Below, piece by piece: positions 12,319 to 23,328 of a stretch of DNA of 64,000 bases. The translations under genes were made by a program, and so were the position numbers. How positions within the stretch are numbered: the stretch's first letter is position 1; every line of letters starts with the position of its first letter. The stretch is from Turbatrix aceti (Eukaryota > Nematoda > Chromadorea > Rhabditida > Panagrolaimidae): positions 5,270,001-5,334,000 of the forward strand of contig OZ017766.1 of assembly GCA_963969345.1 (NCBI GenBank). Reading direction: 5' to 3'. The notes below the pieces were generated by a model that was given only the letters and a program-made list of their open reading frames with translations, was not told where the DNA came from and did not search any database.

Positions 12319-14807
12319 ATGTCGTCTGCATCGTATTATTCCAGAGATATTGAACACCTTCTACCCTACGGCTACACGATGAAGGCCTGCGAACCTTCGA
12401 ATCGACGGATCTCGCTCCCGGCACTCAGGGTGTCGTCGCCCCGGACGCTCTCACCCATGTTCATGGGCAGCGGACGGTATTTGGACGAGATTTCCGAGTT
12501 TGACATTGCTCCACCGTTTTATTCGCCATCGAGTTCGAGGTTTGTTTGGGGGACTAATTTCTGTACTGTAACTTTTTAAAAATACAAATTTACTTTTTTT
12601 ATAATTTCACATAATGAAAAAAAATTTATTCTTAATACCGTATTATTTTATCGAAAAAAAATTTTTTTTCAAAATTTTACAAAACTAAAAACCAAAATTA
12701 AATTTTGCATCATAATTTTTTAGAAATTTGTTTTCGTCATAATTTAAAAAAAAATTCATAACAAGGTTTTTCTACTACCGTATTTTTTAAAAATCGTAGA
12801 ACTTTACGTTTTTGTATTTTTTTGGTGTTTGTTTCCGTAATTTTTCAAAATTCTCAAAATTTTACTTTTTCATAATTTTTTGTGATAACGAAACAGTCTG
12901 CTTCCTCGGATGACTCGTAAGGAGTGCCGTAGCCACGGCTGCTGCGTCACATTTCATTACCCTTTCTGGTCGTAGTACACCAACCCTACACCATCGACCA
13001 GACAGATGCTTCGTCTTCTTTTTTTTTTTTTGATGCTGTCTGGCTTAATTTTTCAAATTTGATCAAATAGACAGCGACACACCAAATAAATAAATTGAGT
13101 TTATTAATTAAGCCTGATTTAAGAACGCAGGCAACAGGACAACATATGTCCAGAAAAAAAGCCATGTTTTTAAAAATTAATTTCAAGTGCATGAAATCAA
13201 ATCCAAAACCTTTTGCTGCAAAAAAGTAAATATTACCGCCACAAAAAGCAAGAAAATAATTGACTTTTCTTTCAACTTTGTTTTGGCTGAGTTTCCGTTT
13301 GAATAACGAAGTCATTAATAGAAAGAAGAATTTTTTTCTGGTCTTCATTATTGAAGAAGACGTTTGGAAGACCGACATTGGCAACCAAACAGACGTCTGA
13401 AAATTATGTTTGCTGTATTGTTTTTTTATGGTTTTGCATGTTTAGAAAAATTATTTTTTATCATTTCTAAAAAATTTAATAATTTTGTAACTGATCAAAA
13501 AATGTTCGAAATAAATCCCAAATACATAAGCATATTTTTATAGAATGTTTGTATTTATTTCAGCGCGGAAAACTCCCCCCGCATGCTCTCGCCAACCCAG
13601 CAGACCCCGCGTCACGCGTACACCGCCCGTCCGGTTCGAAAGCACAATCGTCGAACCAAAAAACTTTCCCAGATCATGCTTGACGAAGACGCACAGGCAA
13701 TTGCCGGCAAAGTGGACCTTCTGCGGCACAGTGGATCTGCGTCGTCGTCGGCGAACAGCTCGCGTGACAACAACTTTGAGCCAGATCGTCCCTCATCTGC
13801 CCGGACGCCCGGCATCGGTGCACTCAAGATGCGCTCGTTCAACGTCAATCCCCAGGGCAAGGTCATCGACAGCGGCTTCAAGATGAGCGTTGCCGGCATG
13901 AGATCGCTGACGCCGAAGCCATCGAAGAATCGCCGAGCAACCTGTCCCGAGATTTGGCTGACCGAAAGCTGTGATGATGGCGGGATTCACCCAGAGCATC
14001 GGAGGTTTCGTCTGAGACTCTATGGCCTGGAGGGCGTCGGAAAGAGATCTATCGTCAATCAGATGAAGTCGCATGCTGACATTTTTCCGATGAGCAATGG
14101 AAATTTGACTGAAAGTTGGTTTTAATTTTTTTTCTTTGTTTTTTGGATGATTTTTAGTAAAAATTGTTATTTCAGCTCTAGAAGACAAGATCGACATCTC
14201 AGAAACTATTCACGTCATGATGAACGACGTCGAAGTTGAGCTGGAATTTATCAACGGTTCTGGTCTTGAGGTTTGTATTTGAGCAACTTTTTTTTGTTCA
14301 ACAACAGTTTTTTTTCAGAAAGAGCCATTCTCAGACGTGCCAACGATGTACGTTCTGATGTACTCCATCGACAATCGCCAGTCGTTTTCCCACGTTGCGC
14401 ACCTTCTTTTCCGTCTGTTCAACCGAAAATCCAAGGGTAACCCCACGATTATGATCGCCAATAAAATGGATCTACAGCGGAACCGAAAAGTTTCAACTTT
14501 GGGTTTGTCGATTTTTTTGGATTTCAAAATAAAAAAAAATTTATTTTTAGAAGGCAGAATGCTTGCCAAAATTTACAAATGTGGATTTGTGGAGATCTCA
14601 GCTCTTCTAACCATGAATCTGGATGTTCTGTGGAAAGAAATCATCAAAAGAGTACAAACTGAAATCGCCAAAGTGCACTCAGAAGAGGCAAAGAGGCGTA
14701 AGAGCCAGGATTCTGTCGGAAGGCTGCTTACCGACAGAATTGTCAGCGGCGGCCGACGTTTTGCCAAATCCTGTGAAGCAATAGTCAATCGTATCGTCGC
14801 TATGTGA
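12319..14807 (+). CDS. RGK-family (Rad/Gem/Kir/Rem-like) small GTPase
   Basis: Five exons were built by phase: 12319-12539, 13564-14114, 14177 (or 14176)-14270, 14319-14502 and 14551-14807; the model encodes 435 aa if exon 3 starts at 14176. A long basic, Ser-rich N-terminal extension precedes a Ras-like core. Seen motifs: P-loop GLEGVGKRS near residue 227 (Arg where Ser/Thr is usual, followed by Ser), G4 NKMD near residue 336 and G5 EISA near residue 365. There is no canonical DTAG; the G3 region is FINGSG. The C-terminus (RRFAKSCEAIVNRIVAM) lacks a prenylation CAAX box. A missing DTAG, long N-terminus and CAAX-less tail are RGK hallmarks. RGK proteins bind voltage-gated Ca2+ channel beta subunits and remodel the cytoskeleton; that role is inferred. 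An upstream in-frame ATG at 12220 is an alternative start. Confidence 0.85.
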
Positions 14808-14975
14808 ATGCATGTCATCGAATTTTTATTGTTTTTTGTATTGTTTTTACACATACATAAATTGGCAACAAGGGAATGCACACTTTTTTAACCGTAATTG
14901 CGCTAACTTTTTACAGTAATCACAGGTTTTTACAAAAACGTTAGATTTTTATAGTAAAAATATTTATCAGTATTA

Positions 14976-15885
14976 GACTTCATCTGATTGACGATCGATC
15001 TCTTTCCGACACCCTCCAGGCCATAGAGCCTCAGACGAAACCTCCGATGCTCGGGGTGAATCCCGCCATCATCACAGCTTTCGGTCAGCCAAATCTCCGG
15101 ACAGGTAGCTCGGCGATTCTTCGATGGCTTCGGCGTCAGCGATCTCATGCCGGCAACGCTCATCTTGAAGCCGCTGTCGATGACCTTGCCCTGGGGGTTG
15201 ACGTTGAACGAGCGCATCTTGAGTGCACCAGAGATGGCAGATCAGATCATTTGCTCATGATCTGATCTGGATTATCTGCGATCTGATCTGATATACCAGT
15301 GATCTGATCTGGATGATCTGCAATCTGATCTGATATACCAGTGATCTGATCTAGATTATCTGCGATCTGATCTGATCTGATCTTACTCGACCCAGCCCAA
15401 AATCTCGGAATTTAGGGTTCAGGTTCCCGAAAACACTGGTTTCGACGCGAAAAGTGAAATATAATTTTTTTTTGTTGAGAACTATCGTATTCTTCAAAAA
15501 ACAAGCAATGCGGACGTGTTTGAAGTTGTAAAATTTTAAATTTCTAGTGATCTGATCTGAATTATCTGTGATCTGATCTGGATTATCTGTGATCTGATCT
15601 GAATTGCACGTCATCTGATCTAGATTATCTGTGATCTGATCTGAATACCGAGTGATCTGATCTGGATTATCTGTGATCTGACCTGATCTGATCTGATCTA
15701 TGAGCTGATCTGATCCAAAAAGTGATCTGATCTGCCATCTCTGGAGTGCACCGATGCCGGGCGTCCGGGCAGATGAGGGACGATCTGGCTCAAAGTTGTT
15801 GTCACGCGAGCTGTTCGCCGACGACGACGCAGATCCACTGTGCCGCAGAAGGTCGACTTTGCTGGCAATTGTCTGCTCGTCTTCG
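14976..15885 (-). pseudogene. Inverted partial copy of RGK gene exon 2, split by a MITE
   Basis: 14976-15228 plus 15752-15885 on the minus strand match 13684-14070 of the RGK-like gene base for base in length (387 bp, no indel, about 14 mismatches by eye, roughly 96% identity). Similarity stops abruptly at both ends, inside exon 2. The copy keeps an open frame but has no start, splice sites or remaining GTPase exons, so it is a gene fragment. It lies in opposite orientation 170 bp downstream of the parent stop codon. Confidence 0.9.
15229..15743. mobile_element. hAT-type MITE filled with GATCTGATCT repeats
   Basis: The element is 515 bp. It starts CAGAGATGGCAGATCAGATC and ends with the inverted complement GATCTGATCTGCCATCTCTG. 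It is flanked by a perfect 8-bp duplication GAGTGCAC (15221-15228 and 15744-15751). The same octamer is present once in the intact RGK exon, so the empty site is known. An 8-bp duplication with termini beginning CAGAG is typical of hAT elements. The inside consists of GATCTGATCT-based arrays on either side of about 165 bp of unique sequence. No transposase is encoded. Confidence 0.92.
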
Positions 15886-16017
15886 CCGAAAACGATGTAT
15901 CTTGATTTGAGACAGTAAAAATGTTTATGTTTACAAATTCACCCGTCGACGATTCTTAGTATCAATAGAATAAAAGCGAAGTCGCTAAGTTTGGCGACAA
16001 TGTCATTATTCCATGAC

Positions 16018-17386
16018 TCAAATCTGCAAACAAACAAAAAGTAGCAAATGTCAGGAAAACAAGTCTATCGCTTACCAGCCATTGGTTTTTTAATTGATTA
16101 AAGTAGATTTGTTGCTCACTTTTTTGAGGGTGAGAAAAGTGAGTTACCTGTTTGGTTGGGAATATTCTGAAAAAGGCGTCATTTTGTGACGTTTGGTCGT
16201 TAGCTGCAATTGCAAGTTATTTTGAGAAACAAACATACAAAGATCGAAATTTTTTATTAGCAAAAAGCATTATCAATGGCTCGATTACAAATTTGATTCC
16301 GTTGAAGATACGCATCGTGCTGTGGACCAAGTAGTACTCATTTGCATTTCTAAATTGAAAAAAAAAGTATATGACAAAAATAAATATGGAAACTCACAGC
16401 ATGTAGCAATGCAGAAATAAATAGAGAAAAAATAAACATTGCAAAATATTACCCCCGCATTGGTATACGGTAGTCGTCATCATCATTTTTGCCATCCGGA
16501 TGTTTTCGTTGGTTTGAAATTTTTCTGACAGACTCTTGACATTTTTGTCACAAGCTTGCTTTTTGTTTTTTTTATTGACGTATACGAAACCCTGAAGACA
16601 AGATAATTATTGTTGGTATTTGGTAAAAGAAAAACTTACCAACGAAAGTATAATGTTTAGTATAAGAAAAATTACGGTCCATGGCGCGGATGTTGTAAGA
16701 CCAAAAATAGCGAACCATTCTATCGTGCACGCAACTGCGAACCACTAAAAAAATTTTTATGAAATTTTTTTTTTCTTAAATTTAGATACATTAAAAAATA
16801 CCAAACTGGCATTTTGATCAGACTGTAAAATTTTATTTTAAAAATATAATCAAATTTGAATTTACAGGATCTGACGTAAAATTTCTAGCCGCCCCAAACG
16901 CAAAAAAAGTTATTATTGAAAATTTTAAAAAATTCTATCACAAAAAAAAGCAAAAAAACTCACCGGTCCAAAAAGAAAAAACGCCATAACTTTGTCATTT
17001 CGACTTCGCTCGTATGATTTCACCGTAAATGTGCCATACAATCGTTCCCATAGAATAACAGTAGTCGACCACATTGGAAACAAACAAAATGAATCAACCG
17101 TAAATTCAAAGATGGAATATTTTTGAATGATAACCAGACGTTCGTAAGCCGACAGAGTTATGCGAACCATTCCATAAGCTATGCAACCCAAACTCTCGTT
17201 AACAAGGAGTAATCGTATATTTCGATGAAAAATCGTGGTTTTCCATACGAGATACGTTCTGTAGGCAGATATAAGAATGCCAAGTATGGACAGAAGAACA
17301 TCGATGATTGTCAGCACCCAACAGATGAAAAATCCTTCATGAAACTTGTACAAATGAACGAGTCCAAAAAATTCGTCTTCGGTCAT
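16018..17386 (-). CDS. Sra-superfamily serpentine chemoreceptor (Sre/Srab-like), copy A
   Basis: Six exons (minus): 17386-16964, 16744-16640, 16591-16398, 16349-16239, 16166-16076 and a six-base last exon 16023-16018 (ATT TGA); 309 aa. Seven membrane segments are visible. Family-like signatures are RNIRLLLVNESLG at the end of loop 1, ERLYGTFTVKSYER after TM3, LSEKFQTNENIRMAKMM before TM6 and VIEPLIMLFANKKFRSL in TM7. Internal exons are 105, 194, 111 and 91 bp, exactly as in copies B and C, which confirms the model. An upstream TTG in frame was rejected in favour of ATG 17386. The expected role is detection of environmental chemicals by sensory neurons through a heterotrimeric G protein. This copy has no nested gene in its 219-bp intron 1. 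Confidence 0.85.
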
Positions 17387-17398
17387 TGAACTGGGCAA

Positions 17399-18492
17399 AT
17401 GTCGTTGATTCGATGCAATAAAGCGCTCCCCGTCGCCCAGTAAACTTTTGTATGATGTGATTACATAAATCTCATTAGGCGAAATAGGCGGGACTCGTGG
17501 CGGGTATTTAGCGGTAATGGGGATCTCTGTGAACTCCGGACTGATATGTCATCCAAAATACATGATACCAAACCTCAATTCGTTCATATTGCATATCGAA
17601 TAATTGACTCAACTTTCCAGAAAATACGCAAATTGCCACGTATAATGTCCCTCGAGCATGCATGTTTGTAACCTGGCAATTTGTTCACACTCATCATAAA
17701 AAATTAGATTTACATTTACATCACAGAACCTGGTGTTTTGTATATTTTTTGTAACGTAAAATTTTTTGTCGTAATCATTAAATAAATATAACCAATGTGT
17801 CATCAGTGAACTGAAAAAATTGTTTATGCTAATGGCTGCGAAATAAATATTTTTAGGTATCTCAAAGAACAGCGACAAAAATTCCTATGGGGTTCCCAGA
17901 ACCGTAAACTGCATCATCAATAAATAAAAAATAGAAAAACAAAAATTTTCTATCTTTTCGAACGATAGAACTATGTATTTTGTATAATACAGTCTTTAAA
18001 ACTTCATAAAGTGGATTAATTTGAGTACGATAGTACATTTCTTAAAATTATAGAAATTTGTAAATAAATTAGAATTGATTAATACAAGATTTAAATAATA
18101 TAATTACATTTTGCCTTTACACTGACTGTCATAACTGTTTATAAAAAACTAATAAAAATTATATTTACAAACAGATCCTGTTATTTGGCTTTATTGGTTA
18201 TTCCGATTGTAGCAAATTTTATTTGTATTAATCTTAAAAATTATTTATTTTGTTCCGTTTTCCATACACAAAATATCCATATTTTTACAAAAAAACTAAC
18301 CAAATTCAACAACGAAGAATTATTTTTAATAACAGTATTTGGATCAATTTTTACTGTCGAGTGCAGTCGTTTTGAAACCTTTATCGAGGTTTGCAATTCT
18401 CGAGATTGTGTGCTTTTACCATTCTTCCAAGAATCTCGAACCCCAAAAGAAATTTGTGTGCAGCAACTTGTAGCACGATTTTTGGTTACAAA
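17399..18492. other. Spacer between receptor copies A and B
   Basis: Contains a minus-strand open frame at 17609-17878 with several Cys and aromatic residues (for example CEQIARLQTCMLEG) and possible internal splice acceptors. It might be a decayed receptor exon or an extra 5' exon of copy A, but nothing equivalent precedes copies B or C. A plus-strand frame at 18185-18565 runs over the end of copy B and has no recognisable features. Confidence 0.3.
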
Positions 18493-20492
18493 TTATTTCT
18501 GTAATATTTACAAAAATAATGTTTTACAAAATTACATTATCGCTTACCAGCCACTGGCTATGTAGTTGGTTGAAGTAAATTTGTTGTTCATTTTTCTGCG
18601 GATGAATAAAGTTAAGTGACTTTTTAGTTTGGCATATTCTGGAAAGTGTAAAAATTGTGATTGTACATTTTGCAATCAACAAATAATAGTATCAAATAAC
18701 GAAACAATCGAATTGAATCGTTGAAAAAAAATATAAATATTACTCACATTGCCCGAAATTTTCTGTTTGAAAAAAGCATAACCAGCGGCTCAATGACCAG
18801 TTTTATTTCAGTGAGAATGATCATAACTTCATGACATGAGTAATATACCGCCGCGTCTCTAAAAATTAAATCATGTATCAAATATCATAAAATTCAAGAG
18901 AAAAAAAAACTTACTTCATGTAAGCGTAAAAAAATAGGTAAAGAAGGCTGCTACATTGAAACACGTTGCTCACACATTGGAACGTCGTTGTCACGGCCAT
19001 CATTTCAGCCATCTTGATGTTTTCTTTCATTTGAAATTTTTCAGATAGGCTGTGAATAATTTTTTGACGTGATTCTTGTTTGTTTTTTTTCATGATGAAA
19101 ACAAAGCCCTAAAAATGTGTCAAAAATAATGAAACCTATAGCAATTAATAAAATACTCACAAGTGATAACAAAACATTATAAAGGACAAAAATGGTAGAC
19201 CATAGCGAAGCAGTTGTCAAGCCAAAGATTTGGAGCCATTCAACTGTGCATACTATTGCAAACCACTGAAAATTTATTATAGAATGAACAATTTTTTTTA
19301 TTAATTCTATTTAATTTTATTTGTTTTCAAAATTAAATCAGAGTTTATTGTTTGTGTCCATAAAAGATCATGACGAAGATTCAAATGCTTATTGCAACAA
19401 AACGATCTTTCGTCGGGAATACCGTTCACCAGGATACCCATTTGCTGATAAACAGGCACTGTTTACGTCTTTTCACGTTCTGTTTCCGTCAAAGAGCTTA
19501 CTCGCAAGAAAAAAACAGACGAAAAGGGGGATTCCCGGTTTCTTATCACTCCGATACTGACGGATCCCGCGCTTAAAACCCTTGTGACTAGGAGATCCTA
19601 AAAATGATCAGGTGCAGTCGACGCGTATAAAAGCGAGTTCCAAAAACATCCAAAGTGTGTTCAATTTGACTCAAGATGAAGTTGTTCGCAGTTCTCCTTG
19701 TGCTTGGCCTCTTCGCCGTCGCCGTTGCTAAACCAGCGGGAAGTCCTTCTCCGCCGCCATCTGGAGCCCCTCCGCCACCTCGTCCTTCCGGACCCCCTGG
19801 TCCACCGCCGCCGCGGCCGTCAGGACCTCCTCCGCCGCCAAAGTCGTCCGGACCTCCTCCGCCGCCTCCGTCCGGAGCTCCTCCGCCGCCGCCTCCGTCT
19901 GGACCCCCACCATCTGGAGCACCTGGACCCCAGCCTTCTGGCCCTTCTCCGTCGGCAGCCCCTTAGGCTTGAACTTGTGAATGTATTGTATAGATAAATA
20001 AATGAATTGTGCGGATCCAAACATTTGCAAAAAACAAGTCGGAAATTCAATTTAATTTTTTTTTAAACTCACCTGCGCAAAAATCAAAAATGTGATAACT
20101 TTATCATTTCGCTTGCGCTCATACGATTTGACGTTATAGGTACCGTATAATCTTTCCAGTAAAATTGCACTGGTTGACCACGTGCAAAACATAGTTAGGG
20201 CATCAGCAATCATTTCCATTAACGCGTAAGCATTCAAGATGAAAACTCTTTCCCAGACGCAAAACACAATCCTGGCAAGACCATAGACAATGCATCCGAG
20301 ACTTTCGTTGACAAGGAGGAACCGTATATTACGATGAAAAATTTTTGTCTTCCATATTAGAGTTGCTCGGTAGGTGGAAAGTAGAATAATCACGATTGAC
20401 ATCGTAATATGAACAATGGTGTAGATCAGAAAGTATGTAACGTGCTGATACTTGTACAATTGTACTTCTGCAATAAATTCAAGTTCAGGCAT
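18493..20492 (-). CDS. Sra-superfamily serpentine chemoreceptor, copy B (hosts a nested gene)
   Basis: Exons (minus): 20492-20073, 19265-19161, 19108-18915, 18858-18748, 18638-18548 and a six-base terminal exon 18498-18493 (AAA TAA); 308 aa. The start MPELEF follows a TTTTCAG about 35 bases upstream, likely a 5' UTR or trans-splice acceptor. Motifs: RNIRFLLVNESLG, ERLYGTYNVKSYER, LSEKFQMKENIKMAEMM and VIEPLVMLFSNRKFRAM. Exon lengths match copies A and C. Intron 1 (19266-20072) is about 800 bp because it contains a complete proline-rich secreted-protein gene on the opposite strand. Probable role: sensory GPCR. Confidence 0.87.
19626..19632 (+). promoter_or_regulatory. TATA box of proline-rich gene 1
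   Basis: TATAAAA in the context GCGTATAAAAGCGAG, exactly 50 bp before the ATG. The same box at the same spacing precedes the other two proline-rich genes. About 310 bp upstream (from about 19366) are conserved with copy 2. Confidence 0.75.
19676..19966 (+). CDS. Proline-rich secreted protein 1 (nested in receptor B intron)
   Basis: A single exon of 96 aa. Residues 1-18 are a signal peptide (MKLFAVLLVLGLFAVAVA); the rest is Pro/Ser/Gly repeats built on PPPPPSGAP- and RPSGPPGPP-like units with no Cys. TATA box 50 bp upstream; AATAAA at 19997-20002, so the gene is self-contained inside intron 1 of an antisense receptor gene. The signal peptide is identical in the copies at 22522 and 27295. Composition fits a secreted or extracellular-matrix peptide; the actual function is unknown. 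Confidence 0.82.
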   Translation: MKLFAVLLVLGLFAVAVAKPAGSPSPPPSGAPPPPRPSGPPGPPPPRPSGPPPPPKSSGPPPPPPSGAPPPPPPSGPPPSGAPGPQPSGPSPSAAP

Positions 20493-21384
20493 CGATGTAT
20501 GTGCCTGGCTGTACAGAGCAAACTGAAAATCGAATGTAAAATGGGTTTTCTTAAGGACAAAATGTGTAAACATCTGATGCATTAATAGCATTACCTAACG
20601 CGGTAATAATTTTATTACAATGTATACGTAGTCAAAACAAGAAAATTATCCGTCTTAATTTTTGAATCCCAACGCAATATTGTTTATTCGAGAGAAAATA
20701 CGGTTTACGGTAAAAACAAATAATGACTATTTTTACTAAATGGGACTTTGAAACCCATTGTAAGTAAGTTAAATGGATATTATGCATATAATGTCTAAAA
20801 AAAGATTGTAAAATACAAAAGTTTGGTATTCGCTACAACCCCCCGTTTTGCGTAGTAAAAAATCAAACATCGTTTTTCAACACGTGCTTGCTTCTAGACC
20901 TTGTTATTCAGTCTGATATCTTACATACATACCTTTGTTCACTGCATTAAGCCTGTTTTTCACAATGGCATTCTAAAAATAATGGATTCTTGCAAATGTC
21001 TTTTGTATTTATTTATTGACCGTGGTATAGACTCGTCAGAACAACCTCTGACTACCTGTGAAACATATAGAAAAAACATTTTGGCAATTCTATACGAAAA
21101 GTTCTAAATTTGATCATTTGATTGTTGCAACAAAATAAACAATCTGAATTACCTGATGTCAATCAAAAAGACACAGTTTTTTTTACAGTAATTCGACGAA
21201 TTCAGATAGTCAATGGAGTACGTATATACAGTCGATTGTACATTCGTCGTACTAACCAGCATGTTTTGAAATATATTTCCCTCGACATGTTTACCGATCT
21301 TCCAAAAAGTAAAACCGAAAATCCAAATCAGAATTGTACTCCAATGAAAAAATTCGGATTTGTATTTACTTTGTAGAATGATCG
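20493..21384. other. Spacer between receptors B and C
   Basis: A+T-rich; no gene recognised. It should contain the promoter of copy B. Short plus-strand frames here lack any feature. Confidence 0.5.
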
Positions 21385-23328
21385 TTATTGCTGGAAAACA
21401 AAATAAGTAATCATTAGAAATTATTACGATATCGCTTACCATCCATTGATTTTGCAATTGTCTAAAGTAAATTTGTTGCTCATCTTGTAGCGGATGAATG
21501 AAATTTGGAGATTTTTTTGTGTGGCATATTCTGAAAAATTTTACAAGTTGATTGTGTAAAAAATAATTACAACTTATGTACATTGCCCGAAATCGTCTAT
21601 TCGAAAGAAGCATTACCAGTGGCTCTATGACTAGTTTAACTTCGGTAATGATCATCATTATTTCGTGATATGAGTAATATTTTGCAGCATTGCTAAAAAA
21701 TATAAAAATAAGAAATATATTTAGGAAGTATACCGAGTGTACCTCTGATATGCGTAAAAAAAGAGGTAAAAGAAGCAGCAACAGTGAAGCGCGTTGCCCA
21801 CGCATTGAAACGAGGTAGTAGCCGCCATCATTTTTGCCATCTTAATATTTTCTTTCATTTGGAATTTTTCTGATAGGCTTTTAAAATCTTTTTGACGTGA
21901 TTGTTGCTTACTTTTTCGCAAAATGTATACAAAACCCTAAAACGAGGTTTAAAATGTAGAAACTAGAGTTATTAACTCACAAGCGATAAAAATATATTGT
22001 AAAACACAAAAACGGACGACCATAGTGCAGCCGTGGATAAGCCAAAGATTTCGAGCCATTCTACCGAAAACAGGACAGCGAACCACTGTAAATGAAAACT
22101 TTGTTTATATTTTATTTACATCAATCAGTTGTTGCTAACATAAGATTCAGTATTGCCGATAGGTCTATAAAATGTGTGTACAAACTTGTGTTTATTGTTT
22201 GTGACAAAAAAGATCATGACGAAGGTTCAAACAATTATTGCAACAAAACGACCTTTCATCGGGAATACCGTTCAACAGGATAACCTTTTGCTGATAAACA
22301 GGCACTGTTTACGTCTTTCCACGTACTGTTTCCGTCAAAGAGCTTACTCGCAAGAAAAAAACAGACGAAAAGGGGGATTCCCGGTTTCTTATCACTCCGA
22401 TACTGACGGATCCCGCGCTTAAAACCCTTGTGACTAGGAGGTCCTAGAAATGATCAGGTGCAGTCGATGCGTATAAAAGCGAGTTCCAAAAACATCCAAA
22501 GTGTGTTCAATTTGACTCAAGATGAAGTTGTTCGCAGTTCTCCTTGTGCTTGGCCTCTTCGCCGTCGCCGTTGCTAAACCAGCGGGAAGTCCTTCTCCGC
22601 CGCCATCTGGAGCCCCTCCGCCACCTCGTCCTTCCGGACCCCCTGGCCCACCGCCGCTGCGGCCGTCAGGACCTCCTCCGCCGCCAAAGTCGTCCGGACC
22701 CCCTCCGCCGCCTCCGTCCGGAGCTCCTCCGCCACCGCCTCCGTCTGGACCCCCACCATCTGGAGCACCTGGACCCCAGCCTTCTGGCTCTCCTCCGACG
22801 GCCCAGCTTCGTCTTCAACACACGGAAGCTTAATTCTACTGATATATAGTGTTTCTAGCGTAAAAATGAATAAATTGTATAAATTTAAAATTGTGAAAAA
22901 AAACATACCGGCACAAACATCAAGACCGCAATGACTTTATCATTACGTTTGCGTTCATAGGATTTGACATAATAGGCACCGTATAACCTTTCCAGTAGAA
23001 CAGTACTTATCGACCACATGCCACCCATGGTTAAGGAATCGACAACCATTTCAACTACCGAGTAACTTTTCGTGACAAAAACGCGTTCCCAGACGCAGCA
23101 GACAATCCTGGCAAGAGCGTAGGCGATGCATCCGAGACTCTCGTTGACAAGGAGAAACCGTATATTGCGATGAAAAATCTTGGTTTTCCATATGAGAATA
23201 GCTCGGTAGGTGGACAGTACAATAATTATGGTAGACAATGTGATATGAACAATGGTGTGGATCAGAAATGTGCTAGCTTTGTGATACTTGTACAGTTGGA
23301 CCTGCGTAATAAATGCGTCTTCAGGCAT
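21385..23328 (-). CDS. Sra-superfamily serpentine chemoreceptor, copy C (hosts a nested gene)
   Basis: Exons (minus): 23328-22909, 22085-21981, 21936-21743, 21692-21582, 21530-21440 and a six-base terminal exon 21390-21385 (CAA TAA); 308 aa. The start MPEDAF follows a CTTTCAG acceptor in the 5' leader. Motifs: RNIRFLLVNESLG, ERLYGAYYVKSYER, LSEKFQMKENIKMAKMM and VIEPLVMLLSNRRFRAM. Intron phases and exon lengths equal those of A and B. Intron 1 (22086-22908) contains the second nested proline-rich gene at the same relative position as in B, so B and C probably arose by duplication of a receptor already carrying the nested gene. Confidence 0.87.
22472..22478 (+). promoter_or_regulatory. TATA box of proline-rich gene 2
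   Basis: TATAAAA exactly 50 bp before the ATG, within a conserved upstream block (about 22212-22521) shared with gene 1. Confidence 0.75.
22522..22833 (+). CDS. Proline-rich secreted protein 2 (nested in receptor C intron)
   Basis: A single exon of 103 aa, nearly identical to the copy at 19676 through residue ~88, with the same 18-residue signal peptide and PPPPPSGAP-type repeats. The C-terminus differs: copy 1 ends PSPSAAP, whereas this one continues SGSPPTAQ and ends in an unrelated tail (RLQHTEA). An AATAAA near 22869 may end the transcript. It is antisense to, and wholly inside, intron 1 of receptor C. Function unknown; likely secreted. Confidence 0.82.
   Translation: MKLFAVLLVLGLFAVAVAKPAGSPSPPPSGAPPPPRPSGPPGPPPLRPSGPPPPPKSSGPPPPPPSGAPPPPPPSGPPPSGAPGPQPSGSPPTAQLRLQHTEA

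Noticed and set aside
14930..15217. Minus-strand frame that looks like a second RGK gene
   Set aside because: It is a truncated inverted copy of exon 2 without start, splice sites or the remaining GTPase motifs.
15229..15743. GATCTGATCT arrays as a possible CRISPR or regulatory array
   Set aside because: Repeats are contiguous and degenerate, lie inside an element with hAT ends and target duplication, and the genome is eukaryotic.
18185..18565. Plus-strand frame of 126 codons overlapping the end of receptor B
   Set aside because: Covers conserved splice sites and the stop of the receptor on the other strand; no feature of its own.
19728..20030. Minus-strand Ala/Glu/Val-rich frames over the proline-rich genes
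   Set aside because: Antisense of Pro codons (CCN/NGG) produces such frames; the sense strand has the signal peptide, TATA box and poly(A) signal.
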